A stretch of 64,000 nt of DNA from positions 1-64,000 of the forward strand of contig NZ_RYDV01000004.1 in the NCBI RefSeq assembly GCF_003971065.1, in the 5' to 3' direction. This stretch comes from Candidimonas sp. SYP-B2681. GTDB lineage: Bacteria; Pseudomonadota; Gammaproteobacteria; Burkholderiales; Burkholderiaceae_B. Position 1 is the stretch's first letter, and each line of letters opens with the position of its first letter. Below are positions 35,797-45,736 of the stretch, piece after piece. A program made the translations under genes and the position numbers. The notes beneath the pieces are model-generated. The model saw nothing but the letters and a program-made list of their open reading frames with translations, was not told where the DNA came from and searched no databases.

Positions 35797-37113
35797 ATGA
35801 GTTCCCCAAAAGTCGGCTTTGTCAGTCTGGGATGCCCTAAAGCGTTGGTGGATTCCGAGCGCATCCTGACGCAATTGCGTACTGAAGGCTATATCATCAC
35901 GCCTGATTACGACAACGCCGACGTGGTGGTCGTCAATACCTGTGGCTTTATCGACAGCGCCAAGGCCGAATCGCTGGACGCCATTGGCGAAGCCATTGCC
36001 GAAAATGGCAAAGTCATCGTTACGGGTTGCATGGGCGTAGAAGAAGCCCTGATCCGCGACATGCACCCTGCCGTCCTGGCCGTCACCGGCCCGCAGCAGT
36101 ACGAGCAAGTCGTACGCGCCGTACACGAAGCGGCGCCCCCCAAGCTCGACCACGACCCCTACATCGACCTGGTGCCGCCGCAAGGCATCAAGCTTACGCC
36201 GCGCCACTACGCCTACCTGAAGATCTCGGAAGGCTGTAACCACCGCTGCAGCTTCTGTATTATTCCGTCGATGCGTGGCGACCTGGTCAGCCGACCCATA
36301 GGCGACGTCATGGGCGAGGCCGAGCGCCTGGTCAAGGCGGGCGTAAAAGAATTGCTGGTCATTTCGCAAGACACCAGCGCCTACGGCGTCGATGTGAAAT
36401 TCCGCAGCGGCTTCTGGAACGGCCGCCCCATCAAGACCCACATGACGCAGCTTAGCGAAGCGCTGGCTGAATTCGGCGTGTGGACGCGACTGCATTATGT
36501 CTACCCCTACCCGCACGTGGACGAAGTCATTCCCCTAATGGCCGATGGGAAAATCCTGCCGTACCTGGATATCCCCTTCCAGCACGCCAGTCCAAAAATC
36601 CTGAAAGCCATGAAGCGCCCGGCATTCGAAGACCGCACCATGGCTCGGATCAAGCGTTGGCGCGAAATCTGTCCCGATTTGACCCTGCGTTCAACCTTTA
36701 TCGTAGGCTTCCCGGGCGAAACCGAAGAAGATTTCCAGTACCTGCTCGACTGGATGACCGACGCCCAGCTCGACCGCGTAGGCTGCTTCCAATATTCGCC
36801 GGTGCAAGGCGCCCGGGCCAATGATCTAGCCGATCATGTCCCCGACGACGTCAAACAAGAACGCTGGGATCGCTTCATGGCCCATCAGCAAGCCATCTCA
36901 ACGTCCCGCCTGGCACAGAAAGTGGGCCGTGAAATCGATGTCCTCATCGATGAAATCGACGAAGATGGCGCCATCGGAAGGTCTAGTGCCGACGCCCCCG
37001 AAATCGACGGCAGCGTGTTTGTCAGCAGCGAGCAAACGTTGAAAGCGGGCGATATGGTGCGTGTGCGCGTAACCGATTCCGACGAATACGATTTGTACGC
37101 GGAAACCATTTAG
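35797..37113 (+). CDS. rimO: Ribosomal protein S12 methylthiotransferase RimO
   Basis: Radical-SAM enzyme that methylthiolates Asp88 of ribosomal protein S12. The 438 residues have the N-terminal cluster-binding cysteines C13, C49 and C78, the radical-SAM motif C147-x3-C151-x2-C154 ([11 protein letters not shown]), and a C-terminal TRAM domain (about 370-438). A 13-base dyad (35771-35783) lies in its leader. ACGAGG precedes ATG 35797. It ends 11 bases before the convergent WecA-like gene. Confidence 0.95.
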   Translation: MSSPKVGFVSLGCPKALVDSERILTQLRTEGYIITPDYDNADVVVVNTCGFIDSAKAESLDAIGEAIAENGKVIVTGCMGVEEALIRDMHPAVLAVTGPQQYEQVVRAVHEAAPPKLDHDPYIDLVPPQGIKLTPRHYAYLKISEGCNHRCSFCIIPSMRGDLVSRPIGDVMGEAERLVKAGVKELLVISQDTSAYGVDVKFRSGFWNGRPIKTHMTQLSEALAEFGVWTRLHYVYPYPHVDEVIPLMADGKILPYLDIPFQHASPKILKAMKRPAFEDRTMARIKRWREICPDLTLRSTFIVGFPGETEEDFQYLLDWMTDAQLDRVGCFQYSPVQGARANDLADHVPDDVKQERWDRFMAHQQAISTSRLAQKVGREIDVLIDEIDEDGAIGRSSADAPEIDGSVFVSSEQTLKAGDMVRVRVTDSDEYDLYAETI

Positions 37114-37124
37114 GGGCGGCCGGC

Positions 37125-38234
37125 CTAGTCGTCGTCATGATGCCGTTTCACGATCAGCCACTTGGGTACGTGAAAGCGCACCAATGCCCGATACAGCAGC
37201 ATATAAATCACGACAAACAAGGCGGTGAAGCCGATTAATATCGGCTCGTTCTGCCAAAACAAGATGGCTGGCACACCCGCCAACGAGGAAAACACCCACA
37301 GAAACGGCGAGGTCATGGCATTGCGCTGCGTTTTGCTGCGCCGCTCGCCCGGGCCTACCTGAGCCCAGCGGACAACGCGGCGGTAGATCAACATGTGCAA
37401 GTGCACGCGGTCGGGAACGGTGGGCGAACTTCCCCGCAGAAACGCCTTGCGATAGATGGAAAACAAGGTTTCAAACACTGGGTAGAAGCACAGCAGCAAA
37501 GGAAACCACGCTGAAACATTGGGATGTCGCGCCAATAGCATAATGGATACCACGCCCATCATGTAGCCAATAAAATAGGCGCCGCCATCGCCCAGAAAGA
37601 TCAGGCCACCAGGGTAGTTCCAGATCAGAAAGCCGCAAATCGCCCCTATCATGCTGACTGACATCACCAGCAGAAGCCGGTCGCCCAGATAATAAGCGAC
37701 GTAGGCGAAGCCGGCGAAGATCAATGCCGACACCACGGCGGCCAGGCCATGGTAGCCATCGATAATATTGATGGCATTGGCGGCACCCGTAACGGCGACA
37801 ATCGTGGCAACGAAGGACACCACCGTAAACTGCAAGAGCCAGTCTATGCCCATTACGTTCAGGCGGGTAATGTGGGCGTCAAGCACATAAAAAACCAGCA
37901 CACCCGATATGGCGATCAGTAAAAAACGTAATCTGACTGAAGCGCGCTTACTGATATCTTCGGCCAGACCGCCCAGAAAGGCAGGCAGCGAACAGAGCCA
38001 GACCATGCCAATTTGACTAATCAGGCCGGGCTCGCGAAGTGCCAGCGGCACATACACCGCCAACATCGCCAAGACCAGTGCCAGTCCGCCCACACGGGGC
38101 ACGGGTCTGACGTGGTATTTTTGAATCCCGGCCAAATCGCTGTCAGCGGTATAGCGGCTATGCAAATTCTTGTAGCGCACTAGTATGACATTCAGCATCA
38201 AGGAAACCATGAAGGCGGTTAGCAAGTACACCAT
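37125..38234 (-). CDS. MraY/WecA family polyprenyl-phosphate glycosyl-1-phosphate transferase
   Basis: Polytopic GT4-type membrane enzyme (369 residues, about 11 helices) that moves a sugar-1-phosphate (often GlcNAc or a derivative) from a UDP-sugar to undecaprenyl phosphate. Catalytic markers: AANAINIIDGYHGLAA (Asp and Asn of the DD/NxxxxD region), FLGDGGAY, and the VHLHM histidine motif in the last cytoplasmic loop. Its N-terminus matches WecA/WbpL better than MraY. It opens the surface-glycan region on the minus strand; the sugar is unknown. A second, unrelated initiator (WcaJ-like) lies at 43403-44785. Confidence 0.9.
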   Translation of the reverse strand: MVYLLTAFMVSLMLNVILVRYKNLHSRYTADSDLAGIQKYHVRPVPRVGGLALVLAMLAVYVPLALREPGLISQIGMVWLCSLPAFLGGLAEDISKRASVRLRFLLIAISGVLVFYVLDAHITRLNVMGIDWLLQFTVVSFVATIVAVTGAANAINIIDGYHGLAAVVSALIFAGFAYVAYYLGDRLLLVMSVSMIGAICGFLIWNYPGGLIFLGDGGAYFIGYMMGVVSIMLLARHPNVSAWFPLLLCFYPVFETLFSIYRKAFLRGSSPTVPDRVHLHMLIYRRVVRWAQVGPGERRSKTQRNAMTSPFLWVFSSLAGVPAILFWQNEPILIGFTALFVVIYMLLYRALVRFHVPKWLIVKRHHDDD

Positions 38235-38465
38235 GAGGCAGGCTATCCTATTCTATTTTCTGTTCGGTTCCGCTGAATGCCCGAGTAGAATTTTGTCTGT
38301 GCATCCTCGTCCCACTAACTGGGCAGCAAAAAACAGGCCACGCCATCACAAAGTTTTACATGATGAAGCATGACAACAAGTCGCAACGCCATCAATAGGG
38401 CGTCCGGCTAGCAGAACCAGGCGGCATAGCGTTTGCTTCATAGGCAGCACGAGGAGTCTTCAACC

Positions 38466-39440
38466 ATGCCGGACGACACGTCGTATTTATGCGCATTGGA
38501 CCCGCCCTCCCCCAGCGTGGCCATATTGCTTTGTACGTATCAAGGCGACAAATTTCTTGCCGAACAGCTGGATTCTTTTTTGTTGCAGACGCACTCCAAC
38601 TGGAAGGTGTGGGCTTCCGATGCCGGGTCAACCGACGATACCCTGGCCATACTTAACAATTATCAGCAAGTGTGGGGCGAGGCGAAACTGACCATTCTGC
38701 ACGGCCCCGTCACCGGGGCAACCGACAACTTTATGTCGCTGGTCTATAACACCGATATCCAGGCCGACTACTACGCGTTTTCCGACCAGGACGACATCTG
38801 GGAAGCCGACAAACTACGTCGGGCAATGTGCATGCTGGACAGGAATCTGGAACCCGACTACCAAGACACCCCAGCTCTTTATTGTTCACGCACACGGTAT
38901 GTGGATGCACACAACCATGAATTGGGGCTGTCGCAACTATTCAAGCGACCGCCCAGCTTCGGCAATGCCCTGATGCAGAACATAGCGGGTGGCAACACCA
39001 TGGTATTTAACGACAGCGCCCGCCAACTGTTGCTGTGCGTAGAAAAAACGACGCCCATCGTAATCCACGATTGGTGGGTGTATATCGTTGTCACGGGATG
39101 CGGCGGTACGGTTTGTTATGACCGCTACCCATCATTGCGATACCGCCAGCACAGCGGCAATTTGATCGGCATGAACTCTTCCATGTCGGCACGCATGATC
39201 CGTGTGCGCATGCTGCTCCAGGGCGAGTTCAAGGAGTGGTGTGAAAAGAATATCGCGGCCTTGCAGCAGATTCGGGACAAACTTACCCCCCGAAATCAGC
39301 AAACTCTGGATCAGTTCGTACAAGCGCGGCAGACGTGGATGCTGCCTCGCCTGGTGCAGTTATTGTGGACCGGTATTTACCGGCAGACTGCGTTGGGCAA
39401 CCTTGGCTTGATTGTCGCTGCAGTCTTTAATAAATTGTAA
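38466..39440 (+). CDS. GT2 family glycosyltransferase
   Basis: A 324-residue GT-A glycosyltransferase. It shows VAILLCTYQGDKFLAEQLDS, the DQDDIWEADKL metal-binding region and a DWW motif (VIHDWWVYIV), as in rhamnosyltransferase-like GT2 enzymes. The nucleotide-binding DDGSTD is DAGSTD here. The start ATG 38466 has GAGGAG nine bases upstream; the TTG 11 codons earlier is rejected. It resembles the GT2 at 44903-45736. Donor and acceptor are unknown. Its end faces the autotransporter gene, 19 bases away. Confidence 0.88.
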   Translation: MPDDTSYLCALDPPSPSVAILLCTYQGDKFLAEQLDSFLLQTHSNWKVWASDAGSTDDTLAILNNYQQVWGEAKLTILHGPVTGATDNFMSLVYNTDIQADYYAFSDQDDIWEADKLRRAMCMLDRNLEPDYQDTPALYCSRTRYVDAHNHELGLSQLFKRPPSFGNALMQNIAGGNTMVFNDSARQLLLCVEKTTPIVIHDWWVYIVVTGCGGTVCYDRYPSLRYRQHSGNLIGMNSSMSARMIRVRMLLQGEFKEWCEKNIAALQQIRDKLTPRNQQTLDQFVQARQTWMLPRLVQLLWTGIYRQTALGNLGLIVAAVFNKL

Positions 39441-39459
39441 TGATGCCGGCGCTAACGGA

Positions 39460-42006
39460 TTAGAAGCGCCAGACCAGGTTCGCCCTTGCGCCGTGGTCGG
39501 GCCGTCCACGGGAATATTGCCCGCCATAAGCCATACCCAAGCTTACGTTCTTGGCCAGACTGGCTTGCACGCCCAACTGCAGCGACCACGCCTGCCGCGC
39601 TACGGGCAATCCTTCAGATTTGAACAAGGTTTGGCGTCTACTTTCGCGAAAGCTCTGCCGGCTTATCGCGCTCACGTCACCGCTGGCATGATGCCACGCC
39701 AATTGGCTTTGGACGATCGCTTCCCCTTTTGGCGTTTCGAAAACGTGACTGGCCCGCAACCCCAGCGAGGAAAACAACACAGATTGGTCTGACGGCAGGA
39801 CCTTGGTCGCCGCCGCGCCGCCTTTTTCGACGAAGCCATCGGCCTGTGCTTTTACCCAAGCCAAGCGGGCGAACGGGGTAATAGCGTGGGCGTTGGACGC
39901 CAGCCATTGCAAAGGCGCAGCGATTTCGCCAAACAGCTGCATGCTGCGGCCGCTATAGCCGCCGGTCAAGGCGTCGTACATCGCGCCCACGGCGATTTTG
40001 CGCTGGCTTTTAACCTTGTGCCAACCCTGCGCCAACCCCAGTGCGACATCGACGTAACGCAGATTGGCGGCAAGATTAAGCCCAGCATATATCGTGTCGA
40101 TGTTGGCGCTGGCCATTCCATGACGCCGCGACATCTCGCTGTGTTGGGTGGCAAGAAAGCCGCCCGCTTTCCCATTCGAATGCACTGGCTTATCGAAGCC
40201 CAGCACCAGCCCGCCAATGTAGCGCTGATCGGCGGGCGTGCCGCCTTGCGAAGCGCGCTCGCCAGACGAATAAAACGCTTCAGACCACGAACCCGACCCG
40301 GCATTGCGCAATACGGCCTCGCGCACGAAGCGGCTATCTTCCAGCATGGCCGAACGAACTGATGCAGCCCAGCTTCCGGACAGTTGATTCAGGGCTTCCT
40401 TGGCTTGTGGCCTGTCCATCACCACGATCTTGTCATGCAATTCCTGGTTGTCTTTCGGAGGAGTGGCAACCTCTTCCTCGACCTGCGCCACCTCGGTCAC
40501 GGGGGGTTCTTCCTGCAGCACCACGTCGGCGTCGGGAACCGGGGCCTCGGTCACCGGCGGTAGCGGCCCTTCAGGCGTGGGCGGGGGCTCGATCACTTCA
40601 GGAGGCGGCGGCGTTACGGGCGGGGTCGGCACTTCCGGCGGCGATGGCACGTCTTCATCGATCACATCAGCCACGTCGTCTTCGGTTGGCGTATCCGCCA
40701 CATCGTCCAAGGGTGTGTTGTTGCGCTTCAAATTCAAGTAAACGAACTCATTGTCGTAGCTCAACGAGGGTGTCAGGAACGCCAAGTCTGTATTGGCCGA
40801 GGCGAACTGCGTGCCGTCGAAGCCGTCTAGCGCGTGCACCAACGTATATTGAGTGGTGGGCTGCCAATCGCCTGCAGTGGCGCGGGTCATGACCGTGCCG
40901 TCCAGCAACGCTTTGCCGGCCACTTGGATCTGATCTGACCTGCCCGCGGCCGTCGCGTCGACCTCGAATATGGCGCCCGGCTTGAATTCGAGTTTTTCCA
41001 ATACGACGAAGTTTGCCGGGTCACCCACCCCGCTACCTGGTGAAAAAACAGCGCCGTCATTGACCGTTACCGTGCGCGCGAAGCCGGATCCTTCCAGACG
41101 CGCGCCCTGGTTCACGCGCACCGATCCCGCCATATGCCCGTCGACCGTCGCCACGCCTTCATTGACGGTAAGAAACGATGGGTAGCCGATTACGCCGTTC
41201 AACTGCAGCATGCCCGGCCCCTGTTTTACGATAGGCACTGTTCCAAACACCGGTCCGATTATCGTGGCCGTGCCCTCGTTTACACGCCATTGAACACTGT
41301 CGGCAAGCGCCCATGAAGCGGGTTCGGGTGTCGGGCCGTTGGGCGACTCGTCGACCGAGTTGTCTCCACTGACGCGCATCTGGTTAAACAGGGTAGCGCC
41401 TGGGGCATAATCCACCACGGTGCCTTGGTTCACGGTCAGTAGATTGGCCGTATTTCCCAATGCCTGTTCGCCGCTGATTCGCAGCGTCCCCTCGTGCAGG
41501 GTGGTATTGCCGTTGTACAAATTGTGGCCCGATAAGCTCAAGGTGCCCGCGCCAAATTTTTCCAGACCCGCTCTAATTCCGACTGGGTTGGAGATGACGC
41601 CGCTCAAGTGCAGAGCCGAATCGTCTTGCACATGTATGCCGGCAAGGCTGCGTATCAGGAAAGCGCGGCGCGATTCAAACGTGCCAGCGGTATATAAGGT
41701 ATCGCCAGAAAAAACAAAAGGCGCATCGGGTAAACCCAATTGCGCCTCGTTCACTATCCATTCGGTATCGGTGGGTGGCGGTGACCACAGCACTGCCGAC
41801 AACTGGTTATCGGCTCTTTTGCCCACCACGGCCGCACTTGCGCTGGCCAAAGCCACTTCAGTCAGTACGAAGCCGGCCATCCCCACAGCCACCGCGGCCA
41901 ACAAAATCTTCTTTATGCCACTTCCAACATGTGCCGCCCTGCTCTCGCAAACACGCCTTTTACAACATACTTTCAGCGGCCATAGCGATAAATCCTGAAT
42001 CGTCAT
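39460..42006 (-). CDS. Autotransporter outer-membrane protein
   Basis: Type Va autotransporter of 848 residues. The N-terminus has an extended signal peptide (about 1-58; basic, cysteine-containing region, then a hydrophobic stretch ending ALASASA). The passenger (about 60-430) includes a PATR-type repeat (149-179; GAGTLSLSGHN) and beta-helix-like glycine-rich strands. A proline/acidic linker spans 431-519. The C-terminal beta-domain runs from about 570 to 848 and ends with F. GGGAG precedes ATG 42006. Passenger function is unknown; no protease catalytic motif is obvious. The gene lies inside the glycan region next to a thioredoxin gene. Confidence 0.9.
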   Translation of the reverse strand: MTIQDLSLWPLKVCCKRRVCESRAAHVGSGIKKILLAAVAVGMAGFVLTEVALASASAAVVGKRADNQLSAVLWSPPPTDTEWIVNEAQLGLPDAPFVFSGDTLYTAGTFESRRAFLIRSLAGIHVQDDSALHLSGVISNPVGIRAGLEKFGAGTLSLSGHNLYNGNTTLHEGTLRISGEQALGNTANLLTVNQGTVVDYAPGATLFNQMRVSGDNSVDESPNGPTPEPASWALADSVQWRVNEGTATIIGPVFGTVPIVKQGPGMLQLNGVIGYPSFLTVNEGVATVDGHMAGSVRVNQGARLEGSGFARTVTVNDGAVFSPGSGVGDPANFVVLEKLEFKPGAIFEVDATAAGRSDQIQVAGKALLDGTVMTRATAGDWQPTTQYTLVHALDGFDGTQFASANTDLAFLTPSLSYDNEFVYLNLKRNNTPLDDVADTPTEDDVADVIDEDVPSPPEVPTPPVTPPPPEVIEPPPTPEGPLPPVTEAPVPDADVVLQEEPPVTEVAQVEEEVATPPKDNQELHDKIVVMDRPQAKEALNQLSGSWAASVRSAMLEDSRFVREAVLRNAGSGSWSEAFYSSGERASQGGTPADQRYIGGLVLGFDKPVHSNGKAGGFLATQHSEMSRRHGMASANIDTIYAGLNLAANLRYVDVALGLAQGWHKVKSQRKIAVGAMYDALTGGYSGRSMQLFGEIAAPLQWLASNAHAITPFARLAWVKAQADGFVEKGGAAATKVLPSDQSVLFSSLGLRASHVFETPKGEAIVQSQLAWHHASGDVSAISRQSFRESRRQTLFKSEGLPVARQAWSLQLGVQASLAKNVSLGMAYGGQYSRGRPDHGARANLVWRF

Positions 42007-42117
42007 AGTGTTCTCCCGTAGATAAATATGTCAACATTGTGACGGTGGGATTATGATACATTTTGACGCGTTTTGATATATCTACTGAAGAAACGCTTCG
42101 AGTGGCGCCAGCGTTGT

Positions 42118-42441
42118 TTAACGATTAATCTGCGCCAAGGCGTCGGCAATGGGCTTCGCTTCGGTGGGCCTGACCAGGCGCGCGACTTCGGTGCCATCGC
42201 GCATAAACACTAATGTGGGCCACAATTTGATTTTGAACGAGCGCCCTAACGGTCGGCCACTGCCGTCTTCCACCTTAATGTGTTGTACATCAGGATGGGC
42301 GGAAAAGGCCGACGCAATGGCGGGCTGCGCCGCGCTGCAATAGCCGCACCAGTCAGTACCGAACTCCAGGACGACCGGGCCGGTAAGCGCATCGACTTCG
42401 GCGCGTGAAGGGCCGCTGACCATATATGTATTGCTCATCAT
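42118..42441 (-). CDS. Thioredoxin family protein
   Basis: A 107-residue cytoplasmic thioredoxin-like protein with active site CGYC (TDWCGYCSAAQP) and the cis-proline loop LWPTLVF. No signal peptide is visible. ATG 42441 has GGAG about eight bases upstream; an ATG one codon later is equivalent. It overlaps the stop of the upstream GT2 gene by four bases and ends 111 bases before the autotransporter start, so it is translationally tied to a glycosyltransferase. What it reduces is unknown. Confidence 0.88.
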   Translation of the reverse strand: MMSNTYMVSGPSRAEVDALTGPVVLEFGTDWCGYCSAAQPAIASAFSAHPDVQHIKVEDGSGRPLGRSFKIKLWPTLVFMRDGTEVARLVRPTEAKPIADALAQINR

Positions 42442-43379
42442 GTGCTCCAGTATTTCTTATGCATGCTGAAACTGCGCCGCAAGCTGGCGGGCAGGCGGTG
42501 GTAGTTCTTTCCCAGTTTGTACCCTGCAATCTTGAAAAAATTATGGATACACGCACGAGGTATCCAACTTGGCGCTACCTTTAGCAAATAGCGGAATTCG
42601 GACATCAAAAACCGCGTTCCTTCGCCGCCCGCTCCACCAAATTCCTGCGCTATCCATGCCTCGGTACGGTGAAAAACTCCAATATCAAAGTAGCGCCGGA
42701 ACTCTTCCAGGGGCGTGTAGTTGTGTGAATGCAAAACGGTAGCATCGGCCACATACGCGATCTTATAACCGCCCATCGCTGCTTTGGCCGCAAAATACAT
42801 GTCTTCGCTTACAATGGATTTTTCCGGAAAGCCGCCTAATTCCTTGAATGCCGATAAGCGGTAGGCCGCAAAAGAATTAGACGTAAAGACGGTTTTCAAT
42901 CCTGTCCTTTCTTTCGCTTCGCGACTTGCCACATAGCTGCGGTCGCGGTAGTTGAATCGTCGGGCGTGCGCGGCAATAGGGTTGGCATCGACATGCGGCA
43001 ACTGGCGTCCATAGGCGACGGCCACCTGTGGGTCCTGAAAAACATTGATCAGCCTGATAAGGGAACTGTCGCTCGCCAAAATAGCATCCTGAGTAAGGAA
43101 TACGACAATGTCAGCACTGTCCGTACCCAGCGTGCAGGCCAGGTTGCGCGTGCCACCATGGTCGAAGCGACGAGACTCGATCACGTGCACGGAAAAGCCG
43201 CAGTCATGAGCAACCGCGACCGTGTCGTCGCTTGAAGACGAATCAATCACCAGCACATTTGAAATCTGGTTGCAGGCGGCACGGGCGTTGACGAGCGCCG
43301 CCGCGCATGCCTTCCAGATTGTCCCGCCGTTATAGGTGGGAATGATGACGGTGGCGAGCAAGGGCTTGGTTTCAGCCAT
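42438..43379 (-). CDS. GT2 family glycosyltransferase (rhamnosyltransferase-like)
   Basis: The 313 residues form a GT-A domain: VIIPTYNGGTIWKACAAAL, VIDSSSSDDT, FLTQDAIL (metal-binding region) and the SEDMYFAAKAA acceptor-side ED motif. The overall pattern is that of rhamnosyltransferases acting in O-antigen synthesis, in line with the rfbBDAC genes nearby. It is followed by a thioredoxin gene (four-base overlap) and lies 23 bases after the WcaJ-like gene on the same strand, so it probably adds a sugar to the WcaJ-made lipid. Confidence 0.88.
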   Translation of the reverse strand: MAETKPLLATVIIPTYNGGTIWKACAAALVNARAACNQISNVLVIDSSSSDDTVAVAHDCGFSVHVIESRRFDHGGTRNLACTLGTDSADIVVFLTQDAILASDSSLIRLINVFQDPQVAVAYGRQLPHVDANPIAAHARRFNYRDRSYVASREAKERTGLKTVFTSNSFAAYRLSAFKELGGFPEKSIVSEDMYFAAKAAMGGYKIAYVADATVLHSHNYTPLEEFRRYFDIGVFHRTEAWIAQEFGGAGGEGTRFLMSEFRYLLKVAPSWIPRACIHNFFKIAGYKLGKNYHRLPASLRRSFSMHKKYWST

Positions 43380-43402
43380 GATTCATGCCCGATCTCGGCG
43401 AG

Positions 43403-44785
43403 TCATGGTTGGCCATTAAAAAAGCCTTTGTAAATCGTCTGGAAGATAATTTTCAGATCCAGGCCCAGAGACCAATTGTCGATGTACCACAAGTCGTGCT
43501 CGACCCGCTTTTCCATTTTTTCGAGCGTGTCGGTTTCGCCCCGGTATCCATTAACCTGAGCCCAGCCGGTAACGCCTGGCTTGACCTTATGCCGCTGCAT
43601 ATACGATTCGACTATCTCTTTATAGTGTTCATTGTGCGCCAAGGCATGGGGGCGTGGCCCCACAATCGACATACGGCCTTGCAGCACATTGTAGAACTGG
43701 GGAAGTTCATCAAGACTGCTGCGACGCAAGAATGCGCCCAGTTTCGTAATGCGCGGGTCTCCGAAGTGGGCCTGCGTCAATTGGTTGGAACCCTCTTCGT
43801 GAACTTCCATGGAACGAAACTTGTATACCTTGAATCGTCGGCCGCTGATACCGGTTCGGTACTGCTTGAAAATGACCGGGCCGCGCGATGTGCATTTAAT
43901 CGCCAGTGCGATCAGTATGCAAATGGGCAGCACGACAATCGAAATCGCGGAGCCCAGTAGCAAGTCTTCGCTGCGCTTTATCAAACGGGCCGGACCTTCC
44001 ATCGGGCTGCGGCTGATATCAAGCGCATAGAGGCCGGCAATATCGCTAACGCGATGATTCAGTAGCGGCAAATCGCCCAGATCCGGCAAGTATCGAATGT
44101 CTACCGTTTGATGACGCAGCGCATGCATAATGATTTTGATGGCCTCGCCCTCGTGCAAAGGCAGGCAAAGCCATAATTCGTGGACCCGCTGCACGATAAC
44201 GTCGGACACCAACTGATTCAGCCAGTCCTGGCTGTGGACCAACTGTAAATTCTTCACGACTCGGTAGCCATGCTCGGGCAGTTCTGCCTCGCGGTCGCGC
44301 AAGTTGGCTGCCGAACTGCCCGCTTCCACCACAATCACGCGTTTAAGGTTAAGCCCTCTGCTGCGCATGCGACGCAAGGCCAAAAATACCACCATGCGGA
44401 AAATCGTGACCAGCCCTACGGCGACGGCCAGGGTCGTTGCCAGCCAGATTCGTGAGTAGTTATCGGCAACCTTCAAAAATACCGCAAGCGCCGCCATGAT
44501 AGCCAGCGCCAATAACCAGCCCCCGTACATACGAGCCAATTGACGAAAAAAATGCCGGCCGCGCCACGATAAATACGTGCCCAGCATTACCTGGCAAATT
44601 GCCACCATAAGCGCTATGACCAAGGTGGCCACCAGATAGTGGTCAAGCATGTACCAGTCGCCAAATCGCAAAAAATGCGCGATGTAGCTTCCGGAAATGA
44701 TCAACAGCAAATCAACTACGCCAGCCAGAAGCGCTATCGGATAGCGTTCAGCTAGGGTGGGCGGAAAAGGGGAACTAGGCTTCAT
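43403..44785 (-). CDS. wcaJ: Undecaprenyl-phosphate glucose phosphotransferase-like (WcaJ/WbaP family)
   Basis: Initiating membrane enzyme that transfers a hexose-1-phosphate (glucose in WcaJ) to undecaprenyl phosphate. The 460 residues have four N-terminal helices (about 15-140), a CoA-binding-like middle domain and the C-terminal catalytic PHPT domain: the FKQYRTG and VYKFRSM motifs, RRSSLDELPQFYNVL, VGPRPHA and KPGVTGWAQVNGYRGETDTL, the WcaJ-type ending. I start at ATG 44785 (MKPSSPF). Sugar specificity is inferred. It leads the wcaJ-GT2-thioredoxin minus-strand set. Confidence 0.88.
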   Translation of the reverse strand: MKPSSPFPPTLAERYPIALLAGVVDLLLIISGSYIAHFLRFGDWYMLDHYLVATLVIALMVAICQVMLGTYLSWRGRHFFRQLARMYGGWLLALAIMAALAVFLKVADNYSRIWLATTLAVAVGLVTIFRMVVFLALRRMRSRGLNLKRVIVVEAGSSAANLRDREAELPEHGYRVVKNLQLVHSQDWLNQLVSDVIVQRVHELWLCLPLHEGEAIKIIMHALRHQTVDIRYLPDLGDLPLLNHRVSDIAGLYALDISRSPMEGPARLIKRSEDLLLGSAISIVVLPICILIALAIKCTSRGPVIFKQYRTGISGRRFKVYKFRSMEVHEEGSNQLTQAHFGDPRITKLGAFLRRSSLDELPQFYNVLQGRMSIVGPRPHALAHNEHYKEIVESYMQRHKVKPGVTGWAQVNGYRGETDTLEKMEKRVEHDLWYIDNWSLGLDLKIIFQTIYKGFFNGQP

Positions 44786-44902
44786 GCAGCGCCGTATTGT
44801 TGACAGACCGTTGGATTGTAGCTGTCGGGCAATAAGACGCTGTGAAGCGGGATGGCCCCAAAGCAGCCCCAACTACACATAGAAGTGTCAGCAGCGTAGT
44901 TC

Positions 44903-45736
44903 TCATCGCAAGGCGTGCAGCTTTTTAAGAGCAAAGGAATAAAAGGTCAGTTCGGGTAAAAAGTGCTTCGCCATAACGAAATTGCGACGCAAGTCGCCCC
45001 AGTACGAACCGAAATTTAGCAGCTTGCGTGCAATCAGGGCCGGTCCCCAGCGCCGGGCCCCCACAACGTTGCTGCCGTGCTGCCGGTACAACACCAAGGG
45101 GCTTTTCATCGCAATGAGGCGACCGCGAGCTTGAAGTATTTTCAGCCCGCACCACCAATCATGCATGACGGCGTAAGCGGGAATCGGCAGGCAAGCACCC
45201 ACCGCGGCGCGGTTCATCAACATGGTGCAGCCCGTCATGCAATTGCGCACCGCCAGCGTATTCACCGAATCAGCAAGTTCAGGCTTTATTCGTTGAAATT
45301 CCCACATTGAATCGGCAAGAACGTTCAGTTTTGCGTCGACCACGGTTAAGTCTGTGAATACGGCCAGCGGGGTTTCGCGCCGGTGTACAGCTTCGGCAGC
45401 CAAAATGGTTTTGACGCTGTCTGCGACTTTGCTGCTTAACCAGACGTCATCCTGGTCACAGAAAAAAATGTAGTCTGCTGATGACATCGCCATCAAATGC
45501 GCAAAATTGCTTTTTGCCCCACCACAGCGGTGGCCATCATCCAGCACGATTATTCTTTCTGGATACCGGCTTGCATAAGCGGCCACAATGCGAACCGTAG
45601 CGTCAGTCGAGCCATCGTCATGGACCAACACCTTCCAGTTGGCATACGACTGCGCGATCAAAGAATCAAGTTGTTCCGCAATATGCGCCTCGCCGTTATA
45701 CGTGGCCATCAATATTTCGACGAGCGGATCGTTCAT
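44903..45736 (-). CDS. GT2 family glycosyltransferase
   Basis: A 277-residue GT-A enzyme with VEILMATYNGEAHIAEQLDSL, HDDGSTDAT, FFCDQDDVWLSSK (metal-binding DxD) and a DWW motif, the same layout as the GT2 at 38466-39440, of which it is a paralogue. It is of the rhamnosyl/galactosyl-transferase type. The start ATG 45736 follows a GGA-containing site. It is divergent from rfbB with a 339-base control region between them. Confidence 0.88.
   Translation of the reverse strand: MNDPLVEILMATYNGEAHIAEQLDSLIAQSYANWKVLVHDDGSTDATVRIVAAYASRYPERIIVLDDGHRCGGAKSNFAHLMAMSSADYIFFCDQDDVWLSSKVADSVKTILAAEAVHRRETPLAVFTDLTVVDAKLNVLADSMWEFQRIKPELADSVNTLAVRNCMTGCTMLMNRAAVGACLPIPAYAVMHDWWCGLKILQARGRLIAMKSPLVLYRQHGSNVVGARRWGPALIARKLLNFGSYWGDLRRNFVMAKHFLPELTFYSFALKKLHALR

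Noticed and set aside
43385-43960. 191-codon plus-strand frame opposite the WcaJ-like gene
   Set aside because: It is antisense to the catalytic PHPT domain, which is clearly coding on the minus strand.
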